Source: Meconema thalassinum (taxonomy: Eukaryota > Arthropoda > Insecta > Orthoptera > Tettigoniidae). Taken from it: a DNA stretch of 64,000 bases. A program made the translations under genes and the position numbers. The stretch lies in NCBI GenBank assembly GCA_946902985.2, contig OX336388.2, positions 1,503,274,545 through 1,503,338,544 on the forward strand, in the 5' to 3' direction. Every line of letters begins with the position of its first letter. Within the stretch, counting starts at the first letter, position 1. The notes beneath the pieces were generated by a model. That model ran no database searches. It was not told the DNA's origin and saw nothing but the letters and a program-made list of their open reading frames with translations. Of the stretch, positions 46,198 through 57,755 are shown piece by piece.

Positions 46198-48963
46198 TGA
46201 ACCCTTGCGAGAAGCTTTTTTTATGAGACTCTTTTCTTCGGGTTGTGTACGGTTCATAACATAGTTGCTAAATTTACGCTTCTACAAGGTGCAAGGTAAC
46301 ATAGTCCAAATGTATGACAGAAAGAACGACAGTGAAGCCAGACTAAATAAAAACAAATTTAATTTCAGAATAAAAAAAGGAACAAATATAACAAAACACA
46401 ACGAACACCACGAGGGAACACCCTCTTAAATCTACACCCAAATTTACAGTGTGAAGCAAAGACTCATCTCAGAAAGATGTCAAAATAAACTTACAGGTCC
46501 TGAAATATGGCCTGTCTCATCTAAAATCATGTGTTCGTGTAATATGACGAGCATGCAATCTGGGAGAGTACTGGGTGCTAGATTTGTTGCCATCCCGCGA
46601 CCGCCGTCAGGCTACAAATCCGCACCTCGGATAAATTAGCGATGGGAACTTAACACTACATATAATATCAATACACACACCCGACACTCGCTAACCTTCA
46701 GTAATTACAACAATGAAGATTTCCGCCGAAATCTAGACCAGCGAGCTACAGCACACAACTACTGCCTCAACAAGGACTTTTCAATGAAACACAGAAGTGA
46801 GTAACGTGACCACGAAACAACAACAAAGAATGACCGCATGTCATTTACTCAGAACAACACAACAGGGTGTCACAAGAAATGTACACATTTAAATGATTAA
46901 ATAAACATATGCTTAAAAGCAAGACAATTCTATACAAGAAACATATATCTGGACTTCAGCATGGTAATACCGCTTCGGCGTAGCGAACTGATCCCCTTAG
47001 TGTCATATCGCTCTTTAAAACGAAACAAGTAAGCCATCTCTTAAGGTAGGTCATGGCCTAACCGCTTCCTTACCCCCACACAGGTGTCCAGACGATACCA
47101 GAGATCAGCGCTCAAAGTGGAACTGTTATCTTCTATCATAATCAACCCAGCGTGCACATTATCCCAGAGCCAGCGCTAATCACCTGGTTCCTGAGATCCA
47201 CGGAGAATACATAGCTGTCACCATAGCTCAACCGTGTGTGTGTCGTAACAATAACTCAATTTCACCTGGAATTGTAAGACCCAATTTTTACTGGCAGAGG
47301 TCCCGCAAGCATCACTCTCCGTAGAAAAAAAAACAACATTGCAGCAGTCAGAGGGCTAGCCAAGAGCAATCCTCCCGCGCAGAATAATCACACCACGTGA
47401 TACACGTAGACACATAGACACATAGACACACACACGAATCACGCGCTAGGGTTGATTACACCTGAAATAAAGTACACGAATATTTTCCACACTCACTGCG
47501 CCTGATCTGGTATTCTGGCCAAGAATTTAATCTGAAAGGCAACTATAAAATCTGACATAAAGAACGGACGGTTCTTTACAACGATCAAAATACAGCAACA
47601 TGGCGATTCAAAACAAAACAAAAAAAAACAAAAAACAAACTTGTTCAACCAAAGTCCTAATCAAATACAAGTTTTTCCCCCTCTGCTCTTTTTAACTGTA
47701 ATTACAAAAGCACTACTTATCTGCCGACGCCGCATCCATGCTTACGCCAAACCGAATATGTGCGTACACGAGTACACGATTAAAATAACAATACAATAAT
47801 TAACGATGGTCACGCTTCCCCACGCATTTACATATTTGAGTGCCGGTGCACTACGTTACTAAAAAATCACAATGAATACAAAACACTCACGAAATTAAAT
47901 TATTCACAACAATAGTTCCCATGCCAAAATATCTCTAATGAATAAATTCAATATTTGTACTCATCCAAATTACTCGTCACATCAGCGGATAGCCCCCGCC
48001 ATGGCCCACTATGGATCTTAACCGGCCATCTCACACATCTTCGTTGGTTGCAGGAACATCACTCGAACAGTCGACCCAAAGTTCGTCATCTTGCTGCTGA
48101 TGTCGGTGGTGGAAACAAAGTTCAAATTAAATTATCTCTCCTATTCCTGCTATAATTGCAATAGAGCTACACAATCACTCTTTGTCCTGCGCAATTATTA
48201 AGACGTCGATACTGTCCCTAGAATAAGCATTTTGCTAATTTCACACGCAAACATTTTATAAATTTTACAATTATATTTACACACGGATCTCAAACAGAGT
48301 CCACAAACTTGAAACATCTCTCAATAGAGATCGAAGACAAGTGTTTAAAATTGTTCGTAGTACTTGGCTACTTTAAAATAAGAACGTGGTTGTAGCGTAC
48401 CGCTACATCAAGGTATGAACATGGTCGCTAACACAGACATCTTATTTATACAATCTGGCCAAAAGTGTGGTAGAGGGGACATAATTTTTTTTTATATTCT
48501 GAACCAAACATCGTAGAAACTTGCGGCTAGTGTCAAACTTCAGCATTTCTTCTGAACGTCAAAATGATGCCTCGCGGAATAAAATTGCATCGATGATTAA
48601 TTAGATACCGCATTCGCGGGCTTTTCAGCGGATACGCCACGGTGATGCCGAGGTCGGCGTGGTTGCACGTGATTGGTCCATCCAAACGTAAAATCGTTGA
48701 GTACAGTAGGTCGTTTCCCCCAGTTGCCAACACCCTTCTCTTTCTTTCCTTACTGCTCGAGCTGGCTAACAAAGGCTAGAGCTTCGAGGTCACGGCCATT
48801 CACCTCTTTTCCAGGAAAAAGTTTAATTCTGTCAGGCGCGCTCAACTGCCCTCTTCCTTGCGAAATCTAGCTTGCACTCTGCTTCAACTGACTACGGCCA
48901 TAATGCAGTATATAAAATAAATATATGAACAATTATTCTAATGCAATAAAAAATAAGGGTTCA
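46198..48963 (-). repeat. Gyp2 right (5') LTR, 2766 bp
   Basis: Second copy of 39046-41806. As the 5' LTR it would hold the promoter; I see no certain TATA element and do not mark one. Confidence 0.95.
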
Positions 48964-50795
48964 ATATATATATATTTAAATGCTTTTGGAAAAAATAATT
49001 CTGAGCTCCAAAAATCTTACTACTTCATTCTCTTCATCCATAAACTCATTTAAGTTTATTTGAACTTCCAAACTTTTATTCAAAAATAAACAAAGTTATT
49101 TAATTTAAGTCCTTCCAACTAATTAAATTCATCCACAAATTATTATTATTATTATTATTTCAAAAAAATATTTAGGCATCATCAATGTCATAAATGATTA
49201 TTATCGCCCTATTCCTTTAATAAATAAATATTTAAATCTCCTCCGTAAATGATTACTATTAACATCTCCTATTTTTTATTTAATGCATCAATTATCTAAT
49301 CACAATAAACAATTAACAATTAATGTAATTTAGTTCCTAATGTTCGGTATTATCACTCCCTAATTATTTATAACTTTAAATAGCATCGTTATTATTTATA
49401 ATATTATTAACATATTCACTTCGCACTTGATTATTATTATTATTATGTAAATCAAATTATTTAAATAATCCATGCCGCAATTACTTCTGCTCTCATAATA
49501 AGAATTAAAGAAAAATACTTCTATCCCTTGGAATAATCGAAATATTTCATGTCGGAACATGAACTAATGACTGTCTTGACAAAAATCGTAGATCGAAAAA
49601 TAAATTGTCAGACAGCAGTTCCAATTGTCATCCAGACAAATACAATCGAAAATCTAGCTACGGTGAAAAATATGTGTTGATTTCTGATCGTGACTGTTCA
49701 AAAATATGGAATTCTCTAAAACTACAGGTTAGTGGATAGTACATGAATAGTTGTCTTACTTCATTCTTGATGTAGAGGAAGGGCGTGTCCTGCGGTGGAC
49801 ACTATTCCAACAGTGTCTTCCCATGGCCATCTGCCGTATCCATATACCTCGTTCGTCTCCATGTCCTACCAATCCTACGAGTAGTTTTAGCGGCGCATGT
49901 TGATATTTACAGTCACTCGTTCGAAATAACTCCCGCTATCTCCAGTACCGTGTAACATGACGAAAAGTTGCTCAGTCATAGACTGGTACAGTACTCCTGT
50001 AGATTCGAGAATAAATCTCATATTCAAATAATGCGGTTTCGTTTGCACGCTAAGATTGGAACACCTATTAGCTGTATAAACGAACTGTTGAAATGAAACT
50101 TCTCCTGATGAAATTCGAAGTGCCTGATGTATAGCCACCACAAAAAATACATCGTTCTGTAGGCTAACTTCTGTGAATGGTTTCGACACTACCATCACCT
50201 GACTGTAGAATATGTGACCTGAAAGTCAGTGGATATTCTAAGTCCATTCGCTGCCAAAAGTTAAGTTTGTTCATTCGAACAAAAACTAAGTCGTGCTGAC
50301 CACTGGTACGGCGACTAAGTCCTCCGACCGTCAGAATCTCGGCGTGTATACTGTCACTTCACGTTACGTAGTTCCGCACATGAGCAAATGCTCCGTTGTA
50401 ATGATGTGACTATGTTCAGAATCGTGACCTTTATATAGTCCAGCGAGAAATTGGTCCAGAACTTTCCATCTCGTATCTCGGCTTCTAGTGGACAGATTTT
50501 AACGCTTGATGGCTCAAATTCCTTCTCTTATAAATGCCAGTAAAGTGTGCTAATGTCCTAGCGTCCATCTCTTCTCCTAAAGGTAATTCCAGAAAAATAT
50601 TTCTCGTGACGTATGCGGGCTCCACGTCATAATCTCACGTCACTCGCCCCTGCGATGCATGCTTCCCTCAGCACTCTTGAGTCTCCTCCGCGCGTTATTC
50701 AAATAATCCATTCCCTCAATCTCTTCAACTAATAACTCTTCTTTCCAAAATAATAATGTCAACAATGTCACGGACGTGTGAACGATCCGGTTATA
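48964..50795 (-). repeat. T3 left (3') LTR, second piece
   Basis: Aligns with 54788-56656. It includes AT-rich triplet runs (atta)n and the conserved block ggacgtgtgaacgatccgg at the inner edge. Confidence 0.85.
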
Positions 50796-50844
50796 TCCAC
50801 TCCTCACGCCAATAAAAAATATGTGACACATCATATATTTTTTC

Positions 50845-50990
50845 TCATTGTTGTCTGGCTCTTGAATGGTAAATATTCAAACTTGCCGTGTTGAATTTTC
50901 CCACGGTGTTACCAGATTCTTCTTCAACCAGTGTATAACTTCCGTTATCAAAACTTTCTCCCACGATGTTTTCCTCTTCTTTTTCCTCTA
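50845..50990 (-). pseudogene. T3 integrase C-terminal tail
   Basis: The minus strand reads GESFDNGSYTLVEEESGN and FNTASLNIYHSR before a stop at 50845-50847. The NGSYTLxxE-G-N-xxLxxY shape is that of a gypsy integrase tail. It is short and out of frame with the protease stub upstream, so the assignment is moderate. Confidence 0.5.
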
Positions 50991-51021
50991 AATCTTCTCT
51001 GTTTCCTGATAATCTGTGTCA

Positions 51022-51597
51022 TTAACATCCATGTTCCCTTTCAGAAATCGGTAAATTTTCCTCAAATTCACATAACATCTTTTTCAATTTAGGTGTTTCC
51101 TCTACTTTGACTACTTCTTCTTCTTCTCCTTCAATATTATGAATAACCTGTGACCATCGGATGTTTCCCTCGGAGAATTTCTCTTCGTCACCCTCAAAAT
51201 CTTCCTCTTCAGTATGATGAAAACGTATGGTCTCTGACTTCATATCGATTATAATTTTGTACTTAGTCATAAAATCATTTCCAAGGATCATATCATGGAT
51301 AATGTCCTTCATCACCACGAAAATGTGCTCAAAATAGCATTCTCCAATCTTTAGCTTTCTTTGAGATTCATAAAAAGCCATTTTCTCTTCTAATATTTCC
51401 AATGTCTTCTTCAGTCCAGAACCATCTGTCTTCTTTTCTATCTCTCCTCTGATCTCTTCTATGGTCGTCTCAACAAATTCTTTAGTTACAGAATCGATTC
51501 CTTTCTTTCTCAAGTCTTGATTCGTGTCCTGAATATCTTTTACAAATTTCTCAATTATAGTTTCATGAGTCTTCACTAAATTAGTCACCTTAGACAC
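51022..51597 (-). pseudogene. T3 gag coil fused to a half protease
   Basis: The first ~85 residues are charged coiled coil (gag-like). They pass straight into CYFEHIFVVMKD, HDMILGNDFMTKYKIIIDM, which is the C-terminal half of a retropepsin (the ILGxDFM motif), then an acidic linker. The catalytic DTG part and the capsid are missing, so a deletion joined the coil to mid-protease in frame. It is open for 191 codons. Confidence 0.65.
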
Positions 51598-51709
51598 ATC
51601 TCTCTAAATTTTCCCTACATCTTTCGATATTGCTTTGATATGCGTAGAAAAAGTAATCCTTACTTCCGGAACGTCTTCTTTAGCCTCCTCTAGTACTGAA
51701 CTTCTGACC

Positions 51710-52633
51710 TCAGTGGGAGCTATATCCTTCACATTTTTCCTGGATTAGCTTGTCCTCTTTCAGCTGTTCTAGAATAGTCCCCTGGAAATCTGTTGCCACT
51801 TTCTGCAACACCTGCCTTGCAGTAACATTACACTCTTCCGTAATTTTGATCTCCAAGTTTACCAAGTCTTCAGCCACTTTTTTAGAATGTCTATCAAAAT
51901 GTTCTTTCATGTCTTTCAATTTATCATACGATTTTTCGATTTTGTCCTCTAAGTTTTTCATGGTATCAATAATTTTGGTTTCCAGTGAAACTTTGTTTTC
52001 TTCTAGCCTAGTTTCTACGTTCTTGGATTTTTCAAATAATTCGCTAAGTTTTCCCCAAAAATTTTGGACTTTTCCGCGAATTGTTTCCCCAAACTTTCTG
52101 ATAAGCGATGTTCTAACAGTTTAAAATTATCAGCCAAATCTAACCTTAGCGTTTCTGAATTTCCAATGATTTTTAAATCCATTATGCGGGAATTTTCAGT
52201 CAACCTATCAAGAGCTTTAGAATGTTCAGCAATCTTGTCTTCCAAAGTTTCCCTTAAAGATTCTGTGCTAACACTTAATCTGTTCCTCAAAAAGTTTAGA
52301 ATTTTCGGATAGTTTACTGTCAATATCTGACTTAAGTGAATTAGAACTCTCTAACAATTTTTCAGATAGTTTAGATTCAAATGATTGATTTAATTTGGAT
52401 TCTAATGAGTCTTCTAAAGATTTAGAATTTTCATCTCTTTTAACTCCTAATGAGCTTTCCAAAGATTTAGAGTTTTCATCCATCCTACTGTCCAAATATT
52501 GAGAATTTTCTAGTATCTGCTTTTCCAACCTTTTGGAATTTTCTGACAACATATTCTCTAATTGAGTAGCTCTCTCAATACTCTGTTTATTGTTTGACTC
52601 CAGCCGAGCCAACACCTCCAAAATCGTATCCAT
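51710..52633 (-). pseudogene. T3 gag coiled-coil region, frameshifted
   Basis: Starts at the ATG at 52631-52633 (MDTILEVLARLESNNKQS). It is almost entirely heptad coil with repeated SENSKxLE/ESKLNQS words. The coil passes through three frames (breaks near 52300, 52015 and 51700), so the gene is broken. No capsid or nucleocapsid follows. Its likeness to the other Gags lies in design rather than in sequence. Confidence 0.65.
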
Positions 52634-53197
52634 TATTTTCCAATAGAAATACAGGACTGGTATTCCATGGATAGAACGAAGCCTTAATACTAAACATATA
52701 CTAACCTATAGCATTTGAGAATTCCGAATAAATTGAGATATCCTACGTCGATGTCTAATGGAAAAGAAAAAAATCTACTCATTTAAATTGACTTCCAAAT
52801 AACAACAGAAAAATTTCAAAATTCAAAAAATAATCCTCCATCTGGATACTATAAATGTGCTATTTCACCTAACCAAAACAAACTCCCAATTCAAACATTT
52901 ATTTAAAAAAAATAATTTAATAAAACTTCCTTTAAAGTATTACTGTACTCCCTTACGAATCAAAGTCGTTACAACAAAACAAAATAAAAAAATACTTATT
53001 TCAAAATGCAAATTTGACTATGTCCTCAAACATGGACTCAACAATCTCCCTTAATTCAAAATTATCTATATTTTTGTCAATTGTCGAAACAAGTGGCAAA
53101 ATTCACAAGTCTACTCGAATGCCTCTTCGAAAACAAATCCGAAAGACCCATTCGGTGGCCCCTTAGTACGGGCACCAAACTTCTCCCCTCTTCCTTA
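52634..53197 (-). other. T3 leader with primer-binding-site candidate
   Basis: Reading inward from the 5' LTR on the minus strand, TGGTGCCCGTACTAAGG (53161-53177) starts with the TGG expected for a tRNA primer, but about 20 nt from the LTR edge. The rest is AT-rich and non-coding. Confidence 0.45.
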
Positions 53198-54967
53198 TGT
53201 GCCCGTTTGGACCAAGATCCAACGACCACATTTTGTAAAATACCGACATCAGATTAGCACGAGAAAATATATCTCAGGGTCTATCTAGGTGAATACCTGG
53301 GTCTAATCTGGCATCCCTGATCTCGGCAATTCACAAGTAAGGTAAAGTGAGAAATTATTTTTGAACTAGCACATTCCTTAAAAATCTCAATTTATTTATA
53401 GATAAAAATATGATTCGAATGGCAAAAACCTCAACAAAGATAAAAGAAATCACATATGAGAAATCAACAGTCCCTAAAATATTACTAGAATGTCGCAGAT
53501 ATGATAATCAGAAAATTAATTAGTCCATTCTGATATAAAAAAAAATAAATAAATCAAAAAAGAATATTTACACTGGTAATCGCTGTTCAATAAAGAGTTC
53601 TGAGTGATCCCTAATATTTACATGTTCGTAGTTCACTTTTCGAAAGATTGCATTTGATTTTTCAAATATTCGTAGCAAAACATTACTAAAAAAAAAAAGT
53701 AACTTGATTCATTCGGTGTTATTCCAAAATTAGACTTATTTGGAAAAATTATCATATCACTGATTCGTTGTTCCATAACAATATCAATACTCGACTGACA
53801 TAAAGTCGAATGTTAATAATTGTTCATAAAGATTTTCAATTTCCAAAAACGAAATTTGTTCAAAAAATTTTCGTAATATTTTGAAAATTTAACTTTCTTC
53901 TTTCCTCACTTTCATTTGTTTAAATGTCACAAAAATTTTAAATTATTTTCATATGTTATTAACATTACACAGAAATTGTTGTAAACAATATAAATTATTG
54001 CTATCCACCATCAGCGAATTAAATCATTTAACTCTTCACCAAAATTTTATGTTATCAAAACTTTTCTATCACCAAAATTTTCATATAATCTCAAAAAAAT
54101 TTTAATTAAAGAAATTATTATTATTATTAATTAATTAATTTCAAAATTTCCCTTCAATTTATTCTCAGCCTCTGACATGATGAATATTTTATTTGCTCAT
54201 TTCCACTGTTATTATTATTATTATTATTCCAAATTAAAAATTCATTAATTATTTATTTGAATTCATTTGCACTTTTCATCTTATTTTTTTTTCTCGGTCA
54301 GGTTCAACAAATCTAAATTCATGTTCTTCAATTATTTATTTAGGCATACCATCGGAACTTCGAGTTGATCCAAAAATAATTAAATTAATATTTGGGTTGA
54401 CAGAATAGTGAAATCTGACAAGAATATAGCCTCCACATAGCCTTCTTTTACAAATTTAGCCCACAGGCTCTTTCAAACATACGCACATCCTTGTGTTCCC
54501 ACAACTACGGGAACAAAACCCACTTGGATGACCCCCAAGGTCTCCACAACTTTAAGTGTCGCCAAACTCTCACTAAAATCATTACCAAAATATTCTGCAC
54601 ACAACATCATTTTTTTAATCATAGATTTTTTTCTTGTTATATTCTGTCAATTACTAGACTGTGTTCTTCAGTATTATTTTACCAATTAAATAAATTCTGG
54701 TCAATATCTCTTTGCCTCCCATTTACATAAATTCTCCCCAACTTGATACATTAAATACCTGCCGTTCCTTTCTTTTCATCTGAATTTATATATATATATA
54801 TATTTTAAGTGCTTTTGGAAAAAATAATTCTGAGCTCCAAAAATCTTACTACTTCATTCTCTTCATCCATAAATTCATTTAAATTTATTTAAACTTCCAA
54901 ACTTTTATTCAAAAATAAACAAAGTTATTTAATTTAAGTCCTTCCAACTAATTAAATTCATCCACAA

Positions 54968-55012
<45 letters not shown>

Positions 55013-56656
55013 TCAAAAAAATATTTAGGCATCATCAATGTCATAAATGATTATTATCGCCCTATTCCTTTAATAAATAAATATTTAAATCTCATCCGTA
55101 AATGATTATTATTAACATCTCCTATTATTTTTATTTAATGCATCAATTATTTAATCACAATAAACAATTAACAATTAATTTAATTTAGTTCCTAATGTTC
55201 GGTATTATCACTCCCTAATTATTTATAACTTTAAATAGCATCGTTATTATTTATAATAATATTAACTTATTCACTTCACACTTGATTATTATTATTATTA
55301 TTATTGTGTAAATCAAATTATTTAAATAATCCAAGCCGCAATTACTTCTGCTCTCATAATAAGAATTAAAGAAAAATACTTCTATCCCTTGGAATAATCG
55401 AAATATTTCATGTCGGAACATGAACTAATGACTGTCCTGCCAAAAATCGTAGATCGAAAAATAAATTGTCAGACAGCAGTTCCAATTGTCATCCAGACAA
55501 ATACAATCGAAAATCTAGCTACGGTGAAAAATATGTGTTGATTTCTGATCGTGACTGTTCAAAAATATGGAATTCTCTAATACTACAGGTTAGTGGATAG
55601 TACATGAATAGTTGTCTTACTTCATTCTTGATGTAGAGGAAGGGCGTGTCCTGTGGTGGACACTGTTCCAACAGTGTCTTCCCATGACCATCTGCCGTAT
55701 CCATATACCTCGTTCGTCTCCATGTCCTACCAATCCTACGAGTAGTTTTAGCGGCGCATGTTGATATTTACAGTCACTCGTTCGAAATAACTCCCGCTAT
55801 CACCAGTACCGTGTAACATGACGAAAAGTTGCTCAGTCATAGACTGGTACAGTACTCCTGTAGATTCGAGAATAAATCTCATATTCAAATAATGCGGTTT
55901 CGTTTGCACGCTAAGATAGGAACACCTATTAGCTGCATAAACGAACTGATGAAATAAAACTTCTCCTGATGAAATTCGAAGTGCCTGATGTATAGTCACC
56001 ACAAGAAATACATCGTTCTGTAGGCTAACTTCTGTGAATGGTTTCGACACTACCATCACCTGACTGTAGAATATGTGGCCTGAAAGTCAGTGGATATTCT
56101 AAGTCCATTCGCTGCCAAAAGTTAAGTTTGTTCATTCGAACAAAAACTAAGTCGTGCTGACCACTGGTACGGCGACTAAGTCCTCCGACCGTCAGAATCT
56201 CGGCGTGTATACTGCAACTTCACGTTACGTAGTTCCGCACATGAGCAAATGCTCCGTTGTAATGATGTGACTATGTTCAGAATCGTGGCCTTTATATAGT
56301 CCAGCGAGAAATTGGTCCAGAACTTTCCATCTCGTATCTCGGCTTCTACTGGACCGATTTTAACGCTTGATAGCTCAAATTCCTTCTCTTGTAGTTGCCA
56401 GTAAAGTGTGCTAATGTCCTAGCGTCCATCTCTTCTCCTAAAGGTAATTCCAGAAAAATATTTCTCGCGACTTATGCCGTCTCCACGTCATAATCTCACG
56501 TCACTCGCCCCTGCGATGCATGCTTCCCTCAGCACTCTTGAGTCTCCTCCGCGCGTTATTCAAATCATCCATTCCCTCAATCACTTCAACTAATAACTCT
56601 TCTTTCCAAAATAATAATGTCAACAATGTCACGGACGTGTGAACGATCCGGGTATA
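53198..56656 (-). repeat. T3 right (5') LTR, 3459 bp, uninterrupted
   Basis: Starts TGTGCCCGTTTGG and ends ccgggtata before ATAC. It shows the form of the left LTR before Gyp2 landed. The (ATT)n run at 54968-55012 is longer than in the left copy (49140). Confidence 0.85.
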
Positions 56657-56660
56657 ATAC

Positions 56661-57494
56661 GTCACAATCGCCTGCTTGACGTGCACTACGAGGCGTAACT
56701 AGTCGCACCAAATACCGCACTTTTCTCCCATACAGTCGGCATTCGAATAGTATGTATAGTTCAACGGAGCGAATAAGTGTTACCATGGGTACGAGGACAG
56801 TTTCATTTTATTAGAATCTATAGCAGTTGCCTCCATTATATTGAACCCTTTATCCCCTGATGGATAAATGATTCTATGTTTTATTTCTACAATTAATTAA
56901 TATTTCCACCAGCGTCATGAAATAGCCAGACAAAGATGAGGAAACTTCAAGCATTGTTGGCGACAGTGGGGATATACCTGCAGCAGTTTGACAAAAGGCT
57001 AAATACTTAGGGAATATGGAAGGAAATAGCCTATCGATGATTCAGAAGGACAGGTGCTGGCTACCTCAGAATAGAAGGGACGCGTGGTGAGACACGCTTG
57101 TGGCATGTTCATTGTACTATTCGCGCCTAGAAAAAATATAATGCAGTAACGTGAGTGGCTGATGGTACTACTGGACACTCCTACTAGGCCGAGGTCTGAT
57201 AAAAACCGCGAAAGTAACGTAATAGTGGAACCAATAGGAGATGAATGCTTATGAACGCGCCAAGTCTAGCTGGGGCACGCGATAGCTAGCATTAACGCGG
57301 GAGATCGGCTAGACAACATCTCTACGATCGATTCTAGAATTAATGGGCATATTCTTGACCTGCGCAATTTTACGAGTCCAGTGATATTTGTTTCATTCCT
57401 GTACCACTATTATTTTGAGAAATTTTTATATATTTACCCCCTCTATCGATACCTAGGGCCAGTTCATTTATAAGTGGCGTGAAGAGCCAATACA
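56661..57494. other. Unassigned flank right of T3
   Basis: It begins with the copy of the ~45-bp module also seen at 37263-37307. Beyond that no gene or repeat is recognised. Confidence 0.4.
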
Positions 57495-57755
57495 TTACAT
57501 TACATTTTGTGCGTCTGAGGACGTTAGAGACATTACATTTTGTGCGTCTGAGGACGTTAGAGACATTACAGTTTGTGCGTCTGAGGACGTTAGAGACATT
57601 ACATTTTGTGCGTCTGAGTTCGTTAGAGACATTACATTTGTGCGTCTGAGGACGTAGGCTGACGTTATTTTGTGTGTCGGAGGACACAGGTTGATATTAC
57701 ATTTTGTGCGTCTGAGGACGTAGGCACTTGTACTTTGCGTGTCATGAGGACACAG
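57495..57755. repeat. 33-bp minisatellite, about 7-8 units
   Basis: tgtgcgtctgaggacgttag recurs with steps of 33, 33, 33, 32, 32 and 34 bp from 57508. Because most units are 33 bp, the minus strand is open and gives repeated RTKCNVSNVLR, which is a by-product of the repeat length. Confidence 0.85.

Larger units (their letters stand above)
39046..48963 (-). mobile_element. Gyp2: young, internally deleted Ty3/gypsy element
   Basis: LTRs begin TGAACCC and end GGGTTCA like Gyp1; flanked by ATAT (39042-39045, 48964-48967). It contains an intact gag, a protease in the -1 frame and an integrase tail, but RT, RNase H and the integrase core are gone. By eye the two LTRs differ at only about 15 positions in 2.76 kb, so it is the youngest LTR insertion here. 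The protein similarity to Gyp1 shows that both belong to one lineage. It could move only with pol enzymes from a relative. Confidence 0.9.
37465..56656 (-). mobile_element. T3: LTR retrotransposon with Gyp2 nested in its LTR
   Basis: Left LTR 37465-39045 plus 48964-50795, right LTR 53198-56656, internal region 50796-53197. ATAC flanks both sides (37461-37464, 56657-56660). The plus-strand start is TGTGCC(T/C)GTTTGG; the other edge reads tata rather than the usual CA. The internal region holds only a gag coiled coil, half a protease and an integrase tail, so the element is non-autonomous. Minus-strand orientation is given by these coding remains and by the primer site next to the right LTR. 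Confidence 0.75.
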
